From contig JADJFD010000001.1 in NCBI GenBank assembly GCA_016708765.1, forward strand, positions 806,001-870,000: 64,000 bases of DNA, read 5' to 3'. Under the pieces are notes generated by a model. It was not told where the DNA came from. It saw only the letters and a list, made by a program, of their open reading frames with translations, and made no database searches. The translations under genes and the position numbers were made by a program. Positions 53,522 through 63,557 of the stretch are shown piece by piece (the stretch's first letter is position 1; every line of letters begins with the position of its first letter). This stretch comes from Chitinophagaceae bacterium (lineage in GTDB: Bacteria; Bacteroidota; Bacteroidia; Chitinophagales; Chitinophagaceae).

Positions 53522-54410
53522 ATGCCACATTTATTAATCATTGGAGGAAATGGTGAATTAGGAAAATCAGCTTCGCTGTTTTTAAATCAAAGGTTTTACT
53601 GTAACCGTTTTGGTAAGAGATGAAACGAAGGCCGCAGCATTAAAAACCAAAGGCGTTCTTATAAGAAAAGGTGATCTTACAAAACCGTCTACTATCACAG
53701 GAATTTTTGAAGGAGTTGATATTGTTTTAACTGCTGCACATGCAATGTTAGGGCGGGGCTCAAACAAATCGAAACAGGTAGATGAAGAAGGCCATCTTTT
53801 ATTAATAGCCGAAGCCAAAAAATCCGGTGTAAAGCAGTTTATCTTTACTTCAGTAAATAATCCCAGTCCCGATCATCCAATTGATTTTTTTCGCACCAAA
53901 TATGCCATTGAACAAATCCTTTTGCAGAGCGGATTAAATTATACCATACTTCGATTGCCGGCTTTTATGGAATGGCATGTATATAACCTGCTCGGAAAAA
54001 ATATAGTAAAAAAAGGCAAAGCTGATATTATCGGGAAAGGAAACAATCCTGTTAACTTTATTGCTATCAAAGATGTAGTAGCAGCACTAAATATAATAAT
54101 TGGTAATTCTAGTTTTTATAATAAGACGATACAACTTGCCGGCCCGCAAAATATTTCACGGAATGAAATAGCCGCCTTATTTGGTAAAGCTTTACAAATA
54201 AAACCCAAAATAAATTACCTACCGGTTCCCATTGCAAAAATATTGTCGGTATTATTTAAACCATTTCACCCGGGTATTAGCAGGATAATGAAATTGAGTG
54301 TATACTCAGAAAAAGCAAATGAAACGCTGGACAAAAAATTATCTATTGAACAGTTTGGATTAGAACCAACTTATATTGAATCTTACATTGAATCCGTCAT
54401 TCACAAATAG
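53522..54410 (+). CDS. NmrA/YbjT-like NAD(P)-binding SDR, one-base frameshift
   Basis: About 295 residues once joined. The ATG at 53522 starts LLIIGGNGELGKSASLFL, the cofactor loop; this frame fails at 53621, and the other frame continues with VTVLVRDETKAAAL, IVLTAAHAM, FIFTSVNNPSP and the NmrA-type C-terminal part (IAIKDVVAALNIIIGN). Removing one A from the AAA at 53584-53586 yields LFLIKGFTVTVLVRDE, the expected sequence. Atypical SDR, role unknown; it may belong to the light-associated gene set because it follows the fasciclin remnant, which is inference. Confidence 0.85.
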
Positions 54411-54495
54411 CCGGATACAAAGAAGCAGCTTATTTGCACCGTAACGAAAATTCTGCCAATCCGAAACTTTATAAGTCAACCTCTGTTCACACAAA

Positions 54496-55329
54496 CTATT
54501 GTTGAAAAAGTGTACTTGTCAAAACTGAATCCTTGATACTAACCCATGTATTATTAAGACCAACCGTCTTCACCAATGCATTAAAAATTTTTGCATTATC
54601 CGGATGCAGGCGAATGCATCCATGTGATGCCCTGGTTCCTAGTTTTGCAAAATTGCCGGTAGTCGTTCCATGTATAGCATACCCACCTTTTAAAAAAACG
54701 GCATAAGGCATATTACCTAAACCCTGGTAATTGCCTCCTGGAAATTTCTCCGAAGTATACTTAGTCAATATCGGACCATTTGGACGAAGGCTCATCGTCG
54801 GCGTTTCATATTTCTTTGCTAACCCTGTTGATACTTTAAAAGTATCTTTTACCTCTCCTAGCAGATAGATGTACATCAACTGTTTCGACTTATCAATTTC
54901 TGCATACAAAAGACAATCCTTTTCTTTACAAGTTATCTTTCTTGTTGTATCCATTCTGGCTTTAAGAAATGAATCTACCAAATGAATATTTTCTTTAATA
55001 ACTGCTTTCTCTGCCTCTGTAAAACCAGGTACATTTGTCAGCTTCTTTTTCATCGTATCCAGTTGTATCATCATCAAAACGGAGTCCCTTTCTAATATCG
55101 CTTCAATATTCAGCAATAGGGTTTCCAGCGAATCAACTCCGGGGATATAGTCTTGCGAATCAAAAACATTCTCTTCGTCTGGTTTTTCGTCTTTATTAAC
55201 CTTTATTACAGAATCCTTGAAAGATTCATATACGATCGGCTGCACAGGCACATTTTTTTCTTCTTGCTCACAGGATACAAAAAATACAATACAAACAAAA
55301 AAAAAGGCAAGTTTGTTTTTCATATTCAT
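54496..55329 (-). CDS. L,D-transpeptidase (YkuD family) lipoprotein
   Basis: 277 residues (275 from the second ATG, 55323). Lipobox FVSC with Cys20, so anchored in an envelope membrane. A Glu/Asp/Lys-rich, partly helical segment (residues 25-145) precedes the YkuD domain (about 150-270). The active-site motif HGTTTGNFAKLGTRASHGCI includes Cys238 as nucleophile and His236. It forms 3-3 peptidoglycan cross-links or attaches proteins to peptidoglycan. Its leader keeps one half-site, TTGTTTAATG, on the plus strand at about 55335. Confidence 0.88.
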   Translation of the reverse strand: MNMKNKLAFFFVCIVFFVSCEQEEKNVPVQPIVYESFKDSVIKVNKDEKPDEENVFDSQDYIPGVDSLETLLLNIEAILERDSVLMMIQLDTMKKKLTNVPGFTEAEKAVIKENIHLVDSFLKARMDTTRKITCKEKDCLLYAEIDKSKQLMYIYLLGEVKDTFKVSTGLAKKYETPTMSLRPNGPILTKYTSEKFPGGNYQGLGNMPYAVFLKGGYAIHGTTTGNFAKLGTRASHGCIRLHPDNAKIFNALVKTVGLNNTWVSIKDSVLTSTLFQQ

Positions 55330-55369
55330 ATTAGTTGTTTAATGTTTGGCACAATATATACTATCAGAT

Positions 55370-56044
55370 TTAATTTATAATTCTACCATCTTCCATTTCA
55401 ATAATCCTATTTGAAATGGCAGCCATACTTTCATCATGTGTAACAATAAGTAAAGTTTGATTGAATTCTTTCGCTAGGCTGCTAAAAATATCAAACACAA
55501 TTTCTCTGTTCTTTTTATCCAGGTTGCCCGTAGGTTCATCACCCATAATGATAGCTGGATTATTGATCAAAGCCCGGGCAATAGCCACTCGTTGCTTTTC
55601 GCCGCCAGAAATACGGTTAGCCTTTTTAGAGGCCAGATGTTCTATACCAAGCATCGCCAGTTTTTCCAGTGCCTGTTTCTCGATTTCCTTTTCGGTAAAC
55701 TTTCCCAGTTTTAAACCCGGCAACATCACATTCCTTAACACTGTAAATTCATTAAGCAAGTAATGAAACTGAAAAATGAAGCCAATCTTTTCATTTCTTA
55801 TACGGGCCAGCTCCCAATCTTTTTTTTCATCCATCTTTTCGCCATCAATCACCAGACTACCTTCATGATCTGTATCCATGGTAGAAAGAATATATAATAA
55901 GGTAGATTTCCCGCAACCAGATTTACCAATTACAGTAACAAACTCTCTTTCATTAATACTAAAATTAATATCGTTCAGCACCTTTATTTTATTGGGGCTG
56001 CTGAAATATTTATTAATATGTTGTGCTTCCAAAATAGTCTTCAT
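55370..56044 (-). CDS. ABC transporter ATPase, LolD/MacB type
   Basis: About 224 residues from the second ATG (MKTILEAQHINKYF). Walker A GKSGCGKST, Q-loop in GFIFQFHYLL, signature ISGGEKQRVAIARAL, Walker B IIMGDEPTGNLD, switch His in VTHDE. Works with the adjacent FtsX-like permease and HlyD-like lipoprotein to move material from the inner membrane towards the periplasm or to drive lipoprotein or peptide export. Third gene of a three-gene unit. Confidence 0.9.
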   Translation of the reverse strand: MKTILEAQHINKYFSSPNKIKVLNDINFSINEREFVTVIGKSGCGKSTLLYILSTMDTDHEGSLVIDGEKMDEKKDWELARIRNEKIGFIFQFHYLLNEFTVLRNVMLPGLKLGKFTEKEIEKQALEKLAMLGIEHLASKKANRISGGEKQRVAIARALINNPAIIMGDEPTGNLDKKNREIVFDIFSSLAKEFNQTLLIVTHDESMAAISNRIIEMEDGRIIN

Positions 56045-56050
56045 AATCAT

Positions 56051-57309
56051 TTATTTCCCTCGAATAATAACAACCGGATCTACTTTACTGGCCTTTTTAG
56101 CCGGAAAAAATCCGGCAAAGAAAGTAGTAGCCAATGAAAATCCGGCAGCAATAATATAATAAACAGGGTTATAGTTTACTGGATAGCTTGTAACGGTTGG
56201 TAAAGAAGCCGTAACAAAAGGAATCTGATCAATAATGACTGATAAAATAAACCCAAACAACAAACCTAATAAGCCACCTGCTATGCCAATACTGAGTGAG
56301 ATAAAAAGAAAAATCGTTTTCACATCCCTGCCAGCAAACCCCGTTGCTTTTAAAATAGCGATGCTATCCATTTTTTCATAAATCATCATATTTAAAATAT
56401 TATAGATACCGAAACCAGCAACGATTAGTAAGGTGATACCGACAGCATAAGAAATTAAAGTCCTGATAAAACTACCCGTTTCAAACTGTGCATTAGCTGT
56501 TTGAATATCTTCGGCCTGTGTGCCGAATTTAGCAGCATATTCTTTTGCCACAGCAGGTGCGCATCCAATTCAAATAGTTTTACTTGCAAATCTGTAAAAT
56601 AATTATTGGGCTTACCCAGTAATTTCTGGGTTGTAGCCAGTGAAGCAAAGCCCTGGGTCTTATCATAATCCTGCAAGCCTGATTGGTAAAACCCAACCAC
56701 TTTCAAAGAGAAGCGATCACCTTTTATGGTAACGATTTGTACATTATCGCCAATGGTAATTAGTAATTTTTCGGCGAGTGGCTTTCCTATAATGATACTG
56801 TTAGGAATAATTGTAAGGTCATTTATATTTCCATTTACCACATAATCCTGAAAATGATAGAGTCTACTTTCTTCTACCGCATCAATACCATTAACAGCTC
56901 CCGTAATGTCCACCGCACCATCATTATAAAAAACAGGAGCTATTATTTTAGGACTCACTCCATCCACCCGTTTATCTTTTTTTATTGCGTCCAGTATCGC
57001 ACCACTATTATAAATATCCTGACGGCTGGTAACTGATTTAATAGAATGTATAAAATGATAACTATCTTGATAGGCAGAATCCAACATCACCGGTTGCATA
57101 GAACTTGGTTTTATTTCGTTAAACAAACGGATATGTGGCGTTCTGTTTAAAACCAATCCATCCAGTAAACCGTTTAGCCCTGTCATAAACCCCAGCAACG
57201 CAATAAACATCGTAATGCTGAATGTGACACCAATGGCTGCAATCAGCGTTTGCTTCCACCGTGCCATTAATAATGATCGGGCAATACTAAAAATTAATTT
57301 ATAATTCAT
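56051..57309 (-). CDS. ABC transporter permease of the FtsX/LolC/MacB type, one-base frameshift
   Basis: About 418 residues when joined. An N-terminal membrane helix (IAAIGVTFSITMFIALLGFM region) is followed by a periplasmic MacB core (about 50-280) and three C-terminal helices (TLISYAVGITLLIVAGFGIY, FLFISLSIGIAGGLLGLLFG, VYYIIAAGFSLATTFFAGFF). Frame 1 runs to 56455, frame 2 from about 56551; the join is at about 56560 (LFELDA | APAVAKEYAAKF), where one base is missing. The ATPase start is 6 bp downstream; the adaptor's stop overlaps this gene's start by four bases. Confidence 0.88.
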
Positions 57310-58391
57310 TGACCGGGTTTAAAAATAATATCTGTTTCTTTCAGCCCACTAAGGATTTCCACCTTTTGAAAATCTTTAAGTCCTGTTACTACTTTTTGCT
57401 TTTTATCTCCTTTCATTAACACAAGGGAGTCGCTGATAAGATAAGCCCTTGGAATGGTAAGTGCCATTTCTTTTGTTTGAATAACAATATTTCCTTCCAC
57501 CGTTATATTGGGATAAACTAATTCAGGTGCTGCAGTAAAAACAGCTTCAATAGTAAAGGCCCTTGTTCGTTCATTCATATAAGGGATAACTCTGGTGACG
57601 ACAGCCTCAAAACTTTTGTTTTTATAACTATCCATAGTAATAACAACCTTCTGCCCTGTCTTAATCCTTGCCAGATCGTATTCATCCACCTGCAATTCAA
57701 TAATAAAATTATCTGCCTGCCCTATTACAGCAACAGGTGATTGTGTGCTGACCATCTCTCCTGGTTTTTTTAAAACACTGTAAACCTTACCGGCTATTTT
57801 ACTTTTTATTGTAAAATCAGCAGCTTGTGTTTTACTGATCTTCAGATTATTATTTGCCTGTGCTGCAGAAAAATCAATTTGTTTTTGCAAATCTTTATAT
57901 CTGGATACAGCCGCATCATAAGCATCAGCACTTGTTCTATAAGCCAGTTCTCGTTGATCCAGTTCATTACGGGTACCAATCTCCTGCGCCCAAAGATTTT
58001 TTTGCTTTTGCAAGAGCAAGGAATCATTTTTCATTTTACTTTTTGCCTGGCTAATACCTGACTTTAATTCATTTAATTTGTCACGGTTACGATCCGGATC
58101 ATTATTCGCAGCAATCAATGTAGCATTATCAATTTGCAATTGAGCTGTTTCATTAGAAACGATCAGTACTGGTTCGCCAGCATTTACTTTATCACCTTCT
58201 TTCACTAATTGTTGAAGTAATAATCCATTTACCGGAGAAAAAACTTCGTATTGATCAGTACTTTTAATAATACCTGATGCATAAACCGATTCGGTAATAT
58301 CTTCTTGAATTGGACTCGTTTTCTCTTTGCTTTCTTTACACGAAAACAATAAAGAAGTAATTACCAATACTGAAACTATTTTTTTAATCAT
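57306..58391 (-). CDS. HlyD/MacA-type periplasmic adaptor lipoprotein
   Basis: 361 residues. Lipobox LFSC near 18. Barrel-sandwich parts FSPVNGLLLQQLVKEGDKVNAG (first half, about 50-70) and DFTIKSKIAGKVYSVLKKPG flank a long coiled coil (about 90-190, with KSKMKNDSLLLQKQKNLW); a beta-barrel and membrane-proximal domain follow. It connects the ABC permease to an outer-membrane exit or controls it. First gene of the three-gene ABC unit, overlapping the permease by four bases, so translational coupling is likely. Confidence 0.9.
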   Translation of the reverse strand: MIKKIVSVLVITSLLFSCKESKEKTSPIQEDITESVYASGIIKSTDQYEVFSPVNGLLLQQLVKEGDKVNAGEPVLIVSNETAQLQIDNATLIAANNDPDRNRDKLNELKSGISQAKSKMKNDSLLLQKQKNLWAQEIGTRNELDQRELAYRTSADAYDAAVSRYKDLQKQIDFSAAQANNNLKISKTQAADFTIKSKIAGKVYSVLKKPGEMVSTQSPVAVIGQADNFIIELQVDEYDLARIKTGQKVVITMDSYKNKSFEAVVTRVIPYMNERTRAFTIEAVFTAAPELVYPNITVEGNIVIQTKEMALTIPRAYLISDSLVLMKGDKKQKVVTGLKDFQKVEILSGLKETDIIFKPGQ

Positions 58392-58655
58392 AAAAGATGC
58401 TTTGTCCGTTTAAACTCCCCAATTTAATTATTTATAAAATCTTGAATAATGATGAATATCAACATTACTCTTGATTCTAATCCGCATCCCGAACCACACA
58501 TATTATCTTGTAAGATTATTATCCGTTTTACCTAAACCTACAATCTCCACAAATGTGTAAGTAAACGAAGGAAATCAAAATCAGGTTCAATAATGATATT
58601 AATCAATCAAAATTGATGAATTAATTAGTTATTTAACAACTTAAACTACATGATT

Positions 58656-59456
58656 ATGAAAAAAATTTTAGTGCCGACAGATTTTTCTCCCAATGCAGAA
58701 AAAGCCCTGAACTATGCAGTACAACTTGCTAAAAAACAAACGGAGAATTGTTGCTTATACATTCTGTAAAATCAGATAATTACGAAGAGGATATCAAAAA
58801 TGCTGAAGCCCGGTTGGAAATAATTGGAAAAACAATTACTGAAAGTGAAGGAGTTAAAATTGATACTAAGGTGTACTTCGGGCCAACAGAAAATTCCATC
58901 CGGATTGCTACCAGTGAAAATAATATTGATATGGTGATTATGGGAACATTGGGTAACACTGCATTCGTTGAAAAAGTATTTGGATCCATAACAGCCAGTG
59001 TTATAGGCAAAACTATTGTTCCACTGCTGGCCATACCGCTATTAAGTGATTGGAAGACGCCAAAAAGATTTTGCTAGCCATCAATGAGTTTAAAGAAAAG
59101 ACAAAGAGATACAACCAGTAGTAGAACTTGCACGGCTGTTTAATGCCAGTATACAGTTAGCAATTTTTACGGATACTGATGATGACTTTGTTGAAGATTT
59201 TGCAGAACATGAAGCAAAGATTTCGGACTTCAGGGATTTGTTGAGAGAAAAATATAAGGATATTGAAATTCATGCTGTTCACCTAGCAAGCCGTAAGTTC
59301 AAGGAGAGTCTTATAAACTGGGTAGATAATAAGGAAATAGATATGGTAGCTATGTTAACGCATAAAAAAAATATTATCGAAAAAATATTTTCAGGAAGTA
59401 AAACTAAAAAAGTGTCCTATTATATAAATGTGCCATTGCTGGCAATTCCTGTTTAA
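58656..59456 (+). CDS. Tandem-domain universal stress protein, three one-base frameshifts
   Basis: About 270 residues when restored, two UspA domains. Domain 1: MKKILVPTDFSPNAEKALNY, then LLLIHSV, and the ATP-binding end VIMGTLGNTAFVEKVFGSIT. Domain 2: KKILLAINEFKE, IHAVHL, MVAMLTHKKNIIEKIFSGS, ending LLAIPV. Breaks fall at about 58740 (CAAACGG), 59058 (CCAAAAAG) and 59103 (GACAAAGAG); each is repaired by adding one A to an A-run. Three breaks of the same kind in one conserved gene point to sequence error. USPs bind ATP and act in stress survival. The ATG at 58656 follows the leader directly. Confidence 0.85.
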
Positions 59457-59613
59457 TGTAGTATTGTGTTATAGTTGATATTTAATATTTAGGGTATTGG
59501 CAGCAGTATTGCTGAGAACAAATGTCAGTTCGCAAAGCAATTTCTACTGCTACTTTTTAAAAACCCTTTTATTTATTGAATTCATTTTATTGCATGATAA
59601 GGTCAACTCACTT

Positions 59614-60206
59614 TTATCGCCAGATATTAAACCTTAAGCGAATCTTTTTTTCTTTTAGAAAAGATCTCCAATCAATAAATACCAGTGCCGCAAGTAACAA
59701 AAGTCCCAGCAATAAAGCGAAAACCGATTTCCATGTAAGCATCCCCTTTAAAATACTTTCTGAATTTTCAGCAGCATATTTACCCATAAATACGGCGACG
59801 CTGTCACTTATAAATTTTCCGACAGTAAAGCCGGTAAAATAAAATAGGCCTTCATCCTGGCAATACCACCTGCAAGAAATAAAGGAGTAGAAGGCAAAGG
59901 CATCAATGTATAAAACAAAATAAACAACTGTGCTTTTATACCCCTGGTTTTTAGCTTCTCGCCCAGATAACGAATATCATCATTCTTATCTTTCTTAAAA
60001 ATCCGGTCGGCCAGAGATGGGATATATAAAATCAGAATGTATCGCCCCAGCATCGACCCCAACACACCAACAATAATTACCGGCCATATGGATAGATTGA
60101 ATATTATTTGCAGCAATATCATTACAGTAAATGCAGGAGGAAGCGGTAAAGGTGAAATATCCACTAATAAAGCTGCTATAAAAACTAAACCATATTGCCA
60201 CACCAT
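59614..60206 (-). CDS. VTT/SNARE-associated-like membrane protein, one-base frameshift
   Basis: About 197 residues when joined. Membrane helices at the start (YGLVFIAALLVDISPLPLPP), middle (IIFNLSIWPVIIVGVLGSML, FILFYTLMPLPSTPLFLAGG) and end (VFALLLGLLLLAALVFIDW). The frame stops at 59808 (ILPALLSENL), but the other frame continues as FTVGKFISDSVAVF to TAA 59614-59616; one base is missing near 59828. VTT proteins are putative lipid scramblase-like or transport proteins. The exact start is uncertain. Confidence 0.75.
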
Positions 60207-60330
60207 ATCCCGATGTATTTTTTGAAAATTACCTTAAATAAAACCAAATAAACTGACGAATGTTTCATACAAAACAAACAAGAATCATGTCAATTAATAT
60301 TTCAACAGCAGTATGGTTCATGTCATTTTT

Positions 60331-60422
60331 CAGCAACCTTTACAGCTGGGAAGTTGCTCATTACTAAAGCTCAACGTACTCAGCTAAGCTTCAAGCTGGA
60401 AGAAAGACGTTGCTGGGAAATA
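60331..60422. repeat. Dispersed intergenic repeat E, copy 1
   Basis: About 90 bp with the 15-base core CTCAGCTAAGCTTCA at 60379-60393, a preceding CAGCAACC ... AACGTA and a following GAAAGACGTTGCTGGGAAA. The core recurs exactly at 61059 and 61754. Short complementary words (AGCTTCAAGCT, CAGCAA/TTGCTG) indicate a folded structure. Confidence 0.65.
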
Positions 60423-60426
60423 ATTA

Positions 60427-60831
60427 TCAAAATTTAATTCTGTAAATAATAAAAGGAGCAATCGTTGTCCAGATAGGTATCAATATCCAAAGTCTGCCTT
60501 TTAAAATATTATAGTCTGCAAAAAGTTCAGCCCATGATTTTCCCCGGTAAAGGCCAAAACCAAATTCAAAAGTCAACGTCAGCAATAACCAAAACAAACC
60601 GACATAGATACTTTGCGTTTCAGATTGAGGAGGAAACTTTTTTATAACAAAACTAATGTAGAACCAGAAAAGGATGATTAGTGAAATGGTGGATAGCTGA
60701 TGTGCTGTAAGTTCACCAACATATTTTTTATACCATAAATCCCTAGCTGAACCATTGAGTATGGCCAGCAAGAGCATTGGAAACCATAACAGAAAATAGT
60801 TTAGCATGTAGTAAAAGTATCGACTTCGCAT
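60427..60831 (-). CDS. Uncharacterised membrane protein
   Basis: 134 residues with four membrane helices (about 7-25, 43-62, 75-90, 112-130) and a conserved-looking loop with GFGLYRGKSWAELFADYNIL before the last helix. Such proteins with a GRxRGxSWxELxADYNIxEGRLW-like loop are annotated as hypothetical in many bacteria. No function is known. It is flanked by repeat E copies on both sides. Confidence 0.65.
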   Translation of the reverse strand: MRSRYFYYMLNYFLLWFPMLLLAILNGSARDLWYKKYVGELTAHQLSTISLIILFWFYISFVIKKFPPQSETQSIYVGLFWLLLTLTFEFGFGLYRGKSWAELFADYNILKGRLWILIPIWTTIAPFIIYRIKF

Positions 60832-61151
60832 TTAAATATGGCTGACGATGGTTATGAGCATGCCTGATTTTTATCCAGCGACAAAAGCAAGCATCAGTCT
60901 TTGGTGGCTATTACTACAAAACAGTTTAATGTGTAAGTAATTGGTAGAGCACAAACATCAATTATACAGCGTAAAGAATCGCAGAGAATTATAATCAATG
61001 AAATTCTTCTCTACAATGTCTCAGACAGGTACGTGGCGTTATATGAAGCCGCAACCTCCTCAGCTAAGCTTCAGTCTCGGCGAGGAAGAATTTGCTGGAA
61101 AATAAAGTATAATTTTAGTCATCAATATTTATCAAACATTCCTTTTCGATT
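60832..61151. repeat. Gene-free spacer holding repeat E, copy 2 (about 61015-61102)
   Basis: 320 bases with no credible ORF. The right part is the second copy of repeat E: GTCTCAGACAGGTACGTGG ... AAGCCGCAACCTC, then core CTCAGCTAAGCTTCA at 61059-61073 and GAGGAAGAATTTGCTGGAAA. The left part shows an AAACAGTTTAATG half-site-like word but nothing else. Confidence 0.6.
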
Positions 61152-61749
61152 ATGTTTTATATACGAAAATATTTTTTGCACTTATTGCTAATCAACGGTA
61201 TGATGCTATATAATAATACCTCCATTTTTTGCCAGACAATTTTAAAGAAAGACTCCACCAAGTTGAGTTCAAGTAATCTGAAAATAAAACCTCCACCAAA
61301 CGATAGCTCTGTAAAAAAGCGAAGTGGCTTGCAAGGACAAAACAATTCATCAAGCCCTGATTTAGAAATGGCAAAAAAACTTGCTGCCGAATTAAACAAT
61401 GCAGGTATACAGATGAGCTCAAATGAATTGAATGATTTGGCAAATGCAATAACTAAAGGAGGACAAGGAGCAATGGCAGTAGCAACGATGATTTCAGCGG
61501 AAATTGCAAAAATCAAATATAAAGAACCCAGCGAGGGAAATGCTAATTCAACAACAGCCAAAAGTTAAACTAAGTGATAAGCAGCTGAATGAAATGATAA
61601 AGAAAATATCAACAGGAAAAGATTCCACACTCGGGATTTCTCAATTTCTCAAAACAAAATTGAGTCAAGTAAAAAAAGTCAATAATATACTCAGTGGTTT
61701 CTTCACAGCAACGTCTCCGACAAGGAGGTTACGTATTGCGAAGCTGTAA
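61152..61749 (+). CDS. Uncharacterised secreted protein, probable one-base frameshift
   Basis: About 195 residues if joined. Signal peptide at the start (FLHLLLINGMMLYNNTSIFC). The mature part is Ser, Lys and Asn rich with likely helical segments (LEMAKKLAAELNNAGIQ, NELNDLANAITKG). The frame stops at 61568, but the +1 frame continues as VKLSDKQLNEMIKKISTGKD to 61749; removal of one A in AAAA at about 61558 joins them. The last 15 residues lie in repeat E copy 3, so the true C-terminus may be shorter. No family recognised. Confidence 0.5.
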
Positions 61750-61790
61750 CTTTCTCAGCTAAGCTTCAGACTCAGTTAGAGACTTTGCTC
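61702..61790. repeat. Dispersed intergenic repeat E, copy 3
   Basis: CAGCAACGTCTCCGACAAGG ... GAAGCTGTAAC, core CTCAGCTAAGCTTCA at 61754-61768 and then AGAGACTTTGCTC. The left half matches copy 2 (GTCTC-GACA, TACGT-, GAAGC-G-AAC) more than copy 1. The following bases to 61895 contain no gene. Confidence 0.6.
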
Positions 61791-61895
61791 AAAAGGTGCG
61801 ACTCATCATTTCGAGGCCATGCGCTGCGTAACTCTTGCAACAGATTGCTGAAAGGTCGGAGCAATCTTAGCTGCAAATCCTACAGGCTCCTGTCC

Positions 61896-62522
61896 TCAGG
61901 AAAGTTTAATAACAGCTATTCCAAGTGCATCAGCTGCAGCTTCAGCTTTATCCGACATATTAGAAATATGCCTGTACACTTCACGCAAATGGAATATAGC
62001 TTGTAAGTCACTTTCTAATCTGTTTTTATCATCAAACAATTCTTTAACTGCATCCCGGTAAATCCTTTCAATTTTAGCTTCAAGCTTTATTACTTGTATA
62101 ATATGATCATAAGATAACCTCGGGTTTTTCATTAATCGGCTTATAGCCTGAAATATCTCATGTGCTTCTTGTTTTACTTTTTCCACCATTTCCCTAATAA
62201 ACCGATCCGGTTTCACGTTGAGTAATTGCATTTCTTCTATTGTAGTCAACGAATATTTAGCCATGCCAAATAGAGAAGTCGAAATTTGATAAATATCTTC
62301 CCTGTCAATTGGAGTAATAAAAGTATTATGAAGATCATCCATCAACAACATCTTAATATCGATGAGTTCATTTATAAGTAACCTGTTTTCATTAATAACC
62401 TGATCCGTTATTTCATCCATATTTTCTAATAGAAATACAAGACAAGCTTCCGTTTTTTCGGCCTGTAATTTCAACTGCGTAATAAAACTGTCTTCCTTCT
62501 TTGATGAACTTATTAATCCCAT
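61896..62522 (-). CDS. DUF47 (PhoU-like) phosphate transport accessory protein
   Basis: 208 residues, all-helical, PhoU-like. Typical charged helices: VEKVKQEAHEIFQAI, EAKIERIYRDAVKELF, HLREVYRHISNMSDKAEAAAD, the last carrying the conserved region near the C-terminus with paired acidic residues. DUF47 proteins are encoded next to PiT transporters and regulate them or bind metal; here the PiT gene ends 19 bp upstream on the same strand. The frame is intact. Confidence 0.87.
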   Translation of the reverse strand: MGLISSSKKEDSFITQLKLQAEKTEACLVFLLENMDEITDQVINENRLLINELIDIKMLLMDDLHNTFITPIDREDIYQISTSLFGMAKYSLTTIEEMQLLNVKPDRFIREMVEKVKQEAHEIFQAISRLMKNPRLSYDHIIQVIKLEAKIERIYRDAVKELFDDKNRLESDLQAIFHLREVYRHISNMSDKAEAAADALGIAVIKLS

Positions 62523-62541
62523 AATTTTTTATTTTAATGTA

Positions 62542-63518
62542 CTAAAAACCGAATCAGTAAATAAATTGCAACAGATAGTATTGCTGTAATTGGAATGGTC
62601 AATATCCATGATAAAAAATATCTTTCAAAACAAGCCATCTTACTTTTGATAACCGTTCACCTGCCCCTGCTCCCATAATTGACATACTTACTACCTGTGT
62701 AGTACTAACGGGTCCGCCAAATAAAGAAGCTGTTATTATCACAATCGCCGAAGCAAACTGAGAGGTAAAACTATGAATTGGACTTATTTTATAAAATTTT
62801 GAACCCAACGTTTTTATGAGCCTCCAACCCCAGAAAAGTACCAAGACTTATGGCACTTGCACTTATTATTATCACCCAAAAGGTACAACAAACTGGGTTT
62901 GGTAACCGGTAATTACAAGACCAAGTGTTATAACACCCATAGTTTTTTGCGCATCGTTTGCACCATGACTTAATGCAAGAGCAATTGCAGTAGGAATTTG
63001 ACCTAGTTTAAAAAAATAATTAGCCTTGGGTGTAGCTTTTCTTAAAAGCCGGTGTGTTAGTTTCATTGTTAACCAGCCAAAAACAAACCTATTAACGGGA
63101 AAAAAGTAATGCGATAAAATATTTTAATAAGGCCTTTGGATAACAATGCATGTACCCCCACCAATAAGTACGGCACCACCAAACCACCGATTAAAGCATG
63201 AGAAGAACTGGAAGGTATACCAAAATACCAGGTTACTAAATTCCAGATACAGGCACTCACCAGCGCTGCAACCAGTACTTCAATAGTAATAAATTCAGGA
63301 ATTGCTATCCCGCTACCAATTGTTTTTGCAACTGCAACTCCAAAAATAAATGGGCCTGCAAAATCTGCTAATGCCGCCCATGGTAAGTGCATTTCTGCCA
63401 CTCATAGAACAGGAAGAGATAATTGTTGCAACAATATTTGCACTGTCGTGAAATCCATTTAAAAAATCAAATGAAAGTGCAAATACTATTAAAATTATCA
63501 TCCATATAAAAGGATCAT
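62542..63518 (-). CDS. pit: Inorganic phosphate transporter (PiT family), five or six frameshifts
   Basis: About 325 residues when restored, the family length; about ten membrane helices. Signature GFHDSAN near the N-terminus and the second repeat ALSHGANDAQKTMGVI near 200, both of the conserved GxxND/DSAN kind. Also PSSSSHALIGGLVV and GPVSTTQVVSMSIMGAGAGE. Breaks lie at about 63512, 63382, 63062, 62890, 62836 and 62620; several correspond to one base in a G or T run (e.g. an extra G in ATGGGC at 63382). The start is inferred near 63518 (MDPFIWMIIL after one G). It pairs with DUF47 and PPK2 in a phosphate module. Confidence 0.85.
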
Positions 63519-63557
63519 AAGCGTATTATTATTTAGTGGTTGTAGTTGTAGCTCATC

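Noticed and set aside
61785..62006. 73-codon frame overlapping the DUF47 gene end
   Set aside because: Antisense to DUF47 and composed of repeat E flank; Ser/Cys/Arg-rich composition is typical of a shadow frame.
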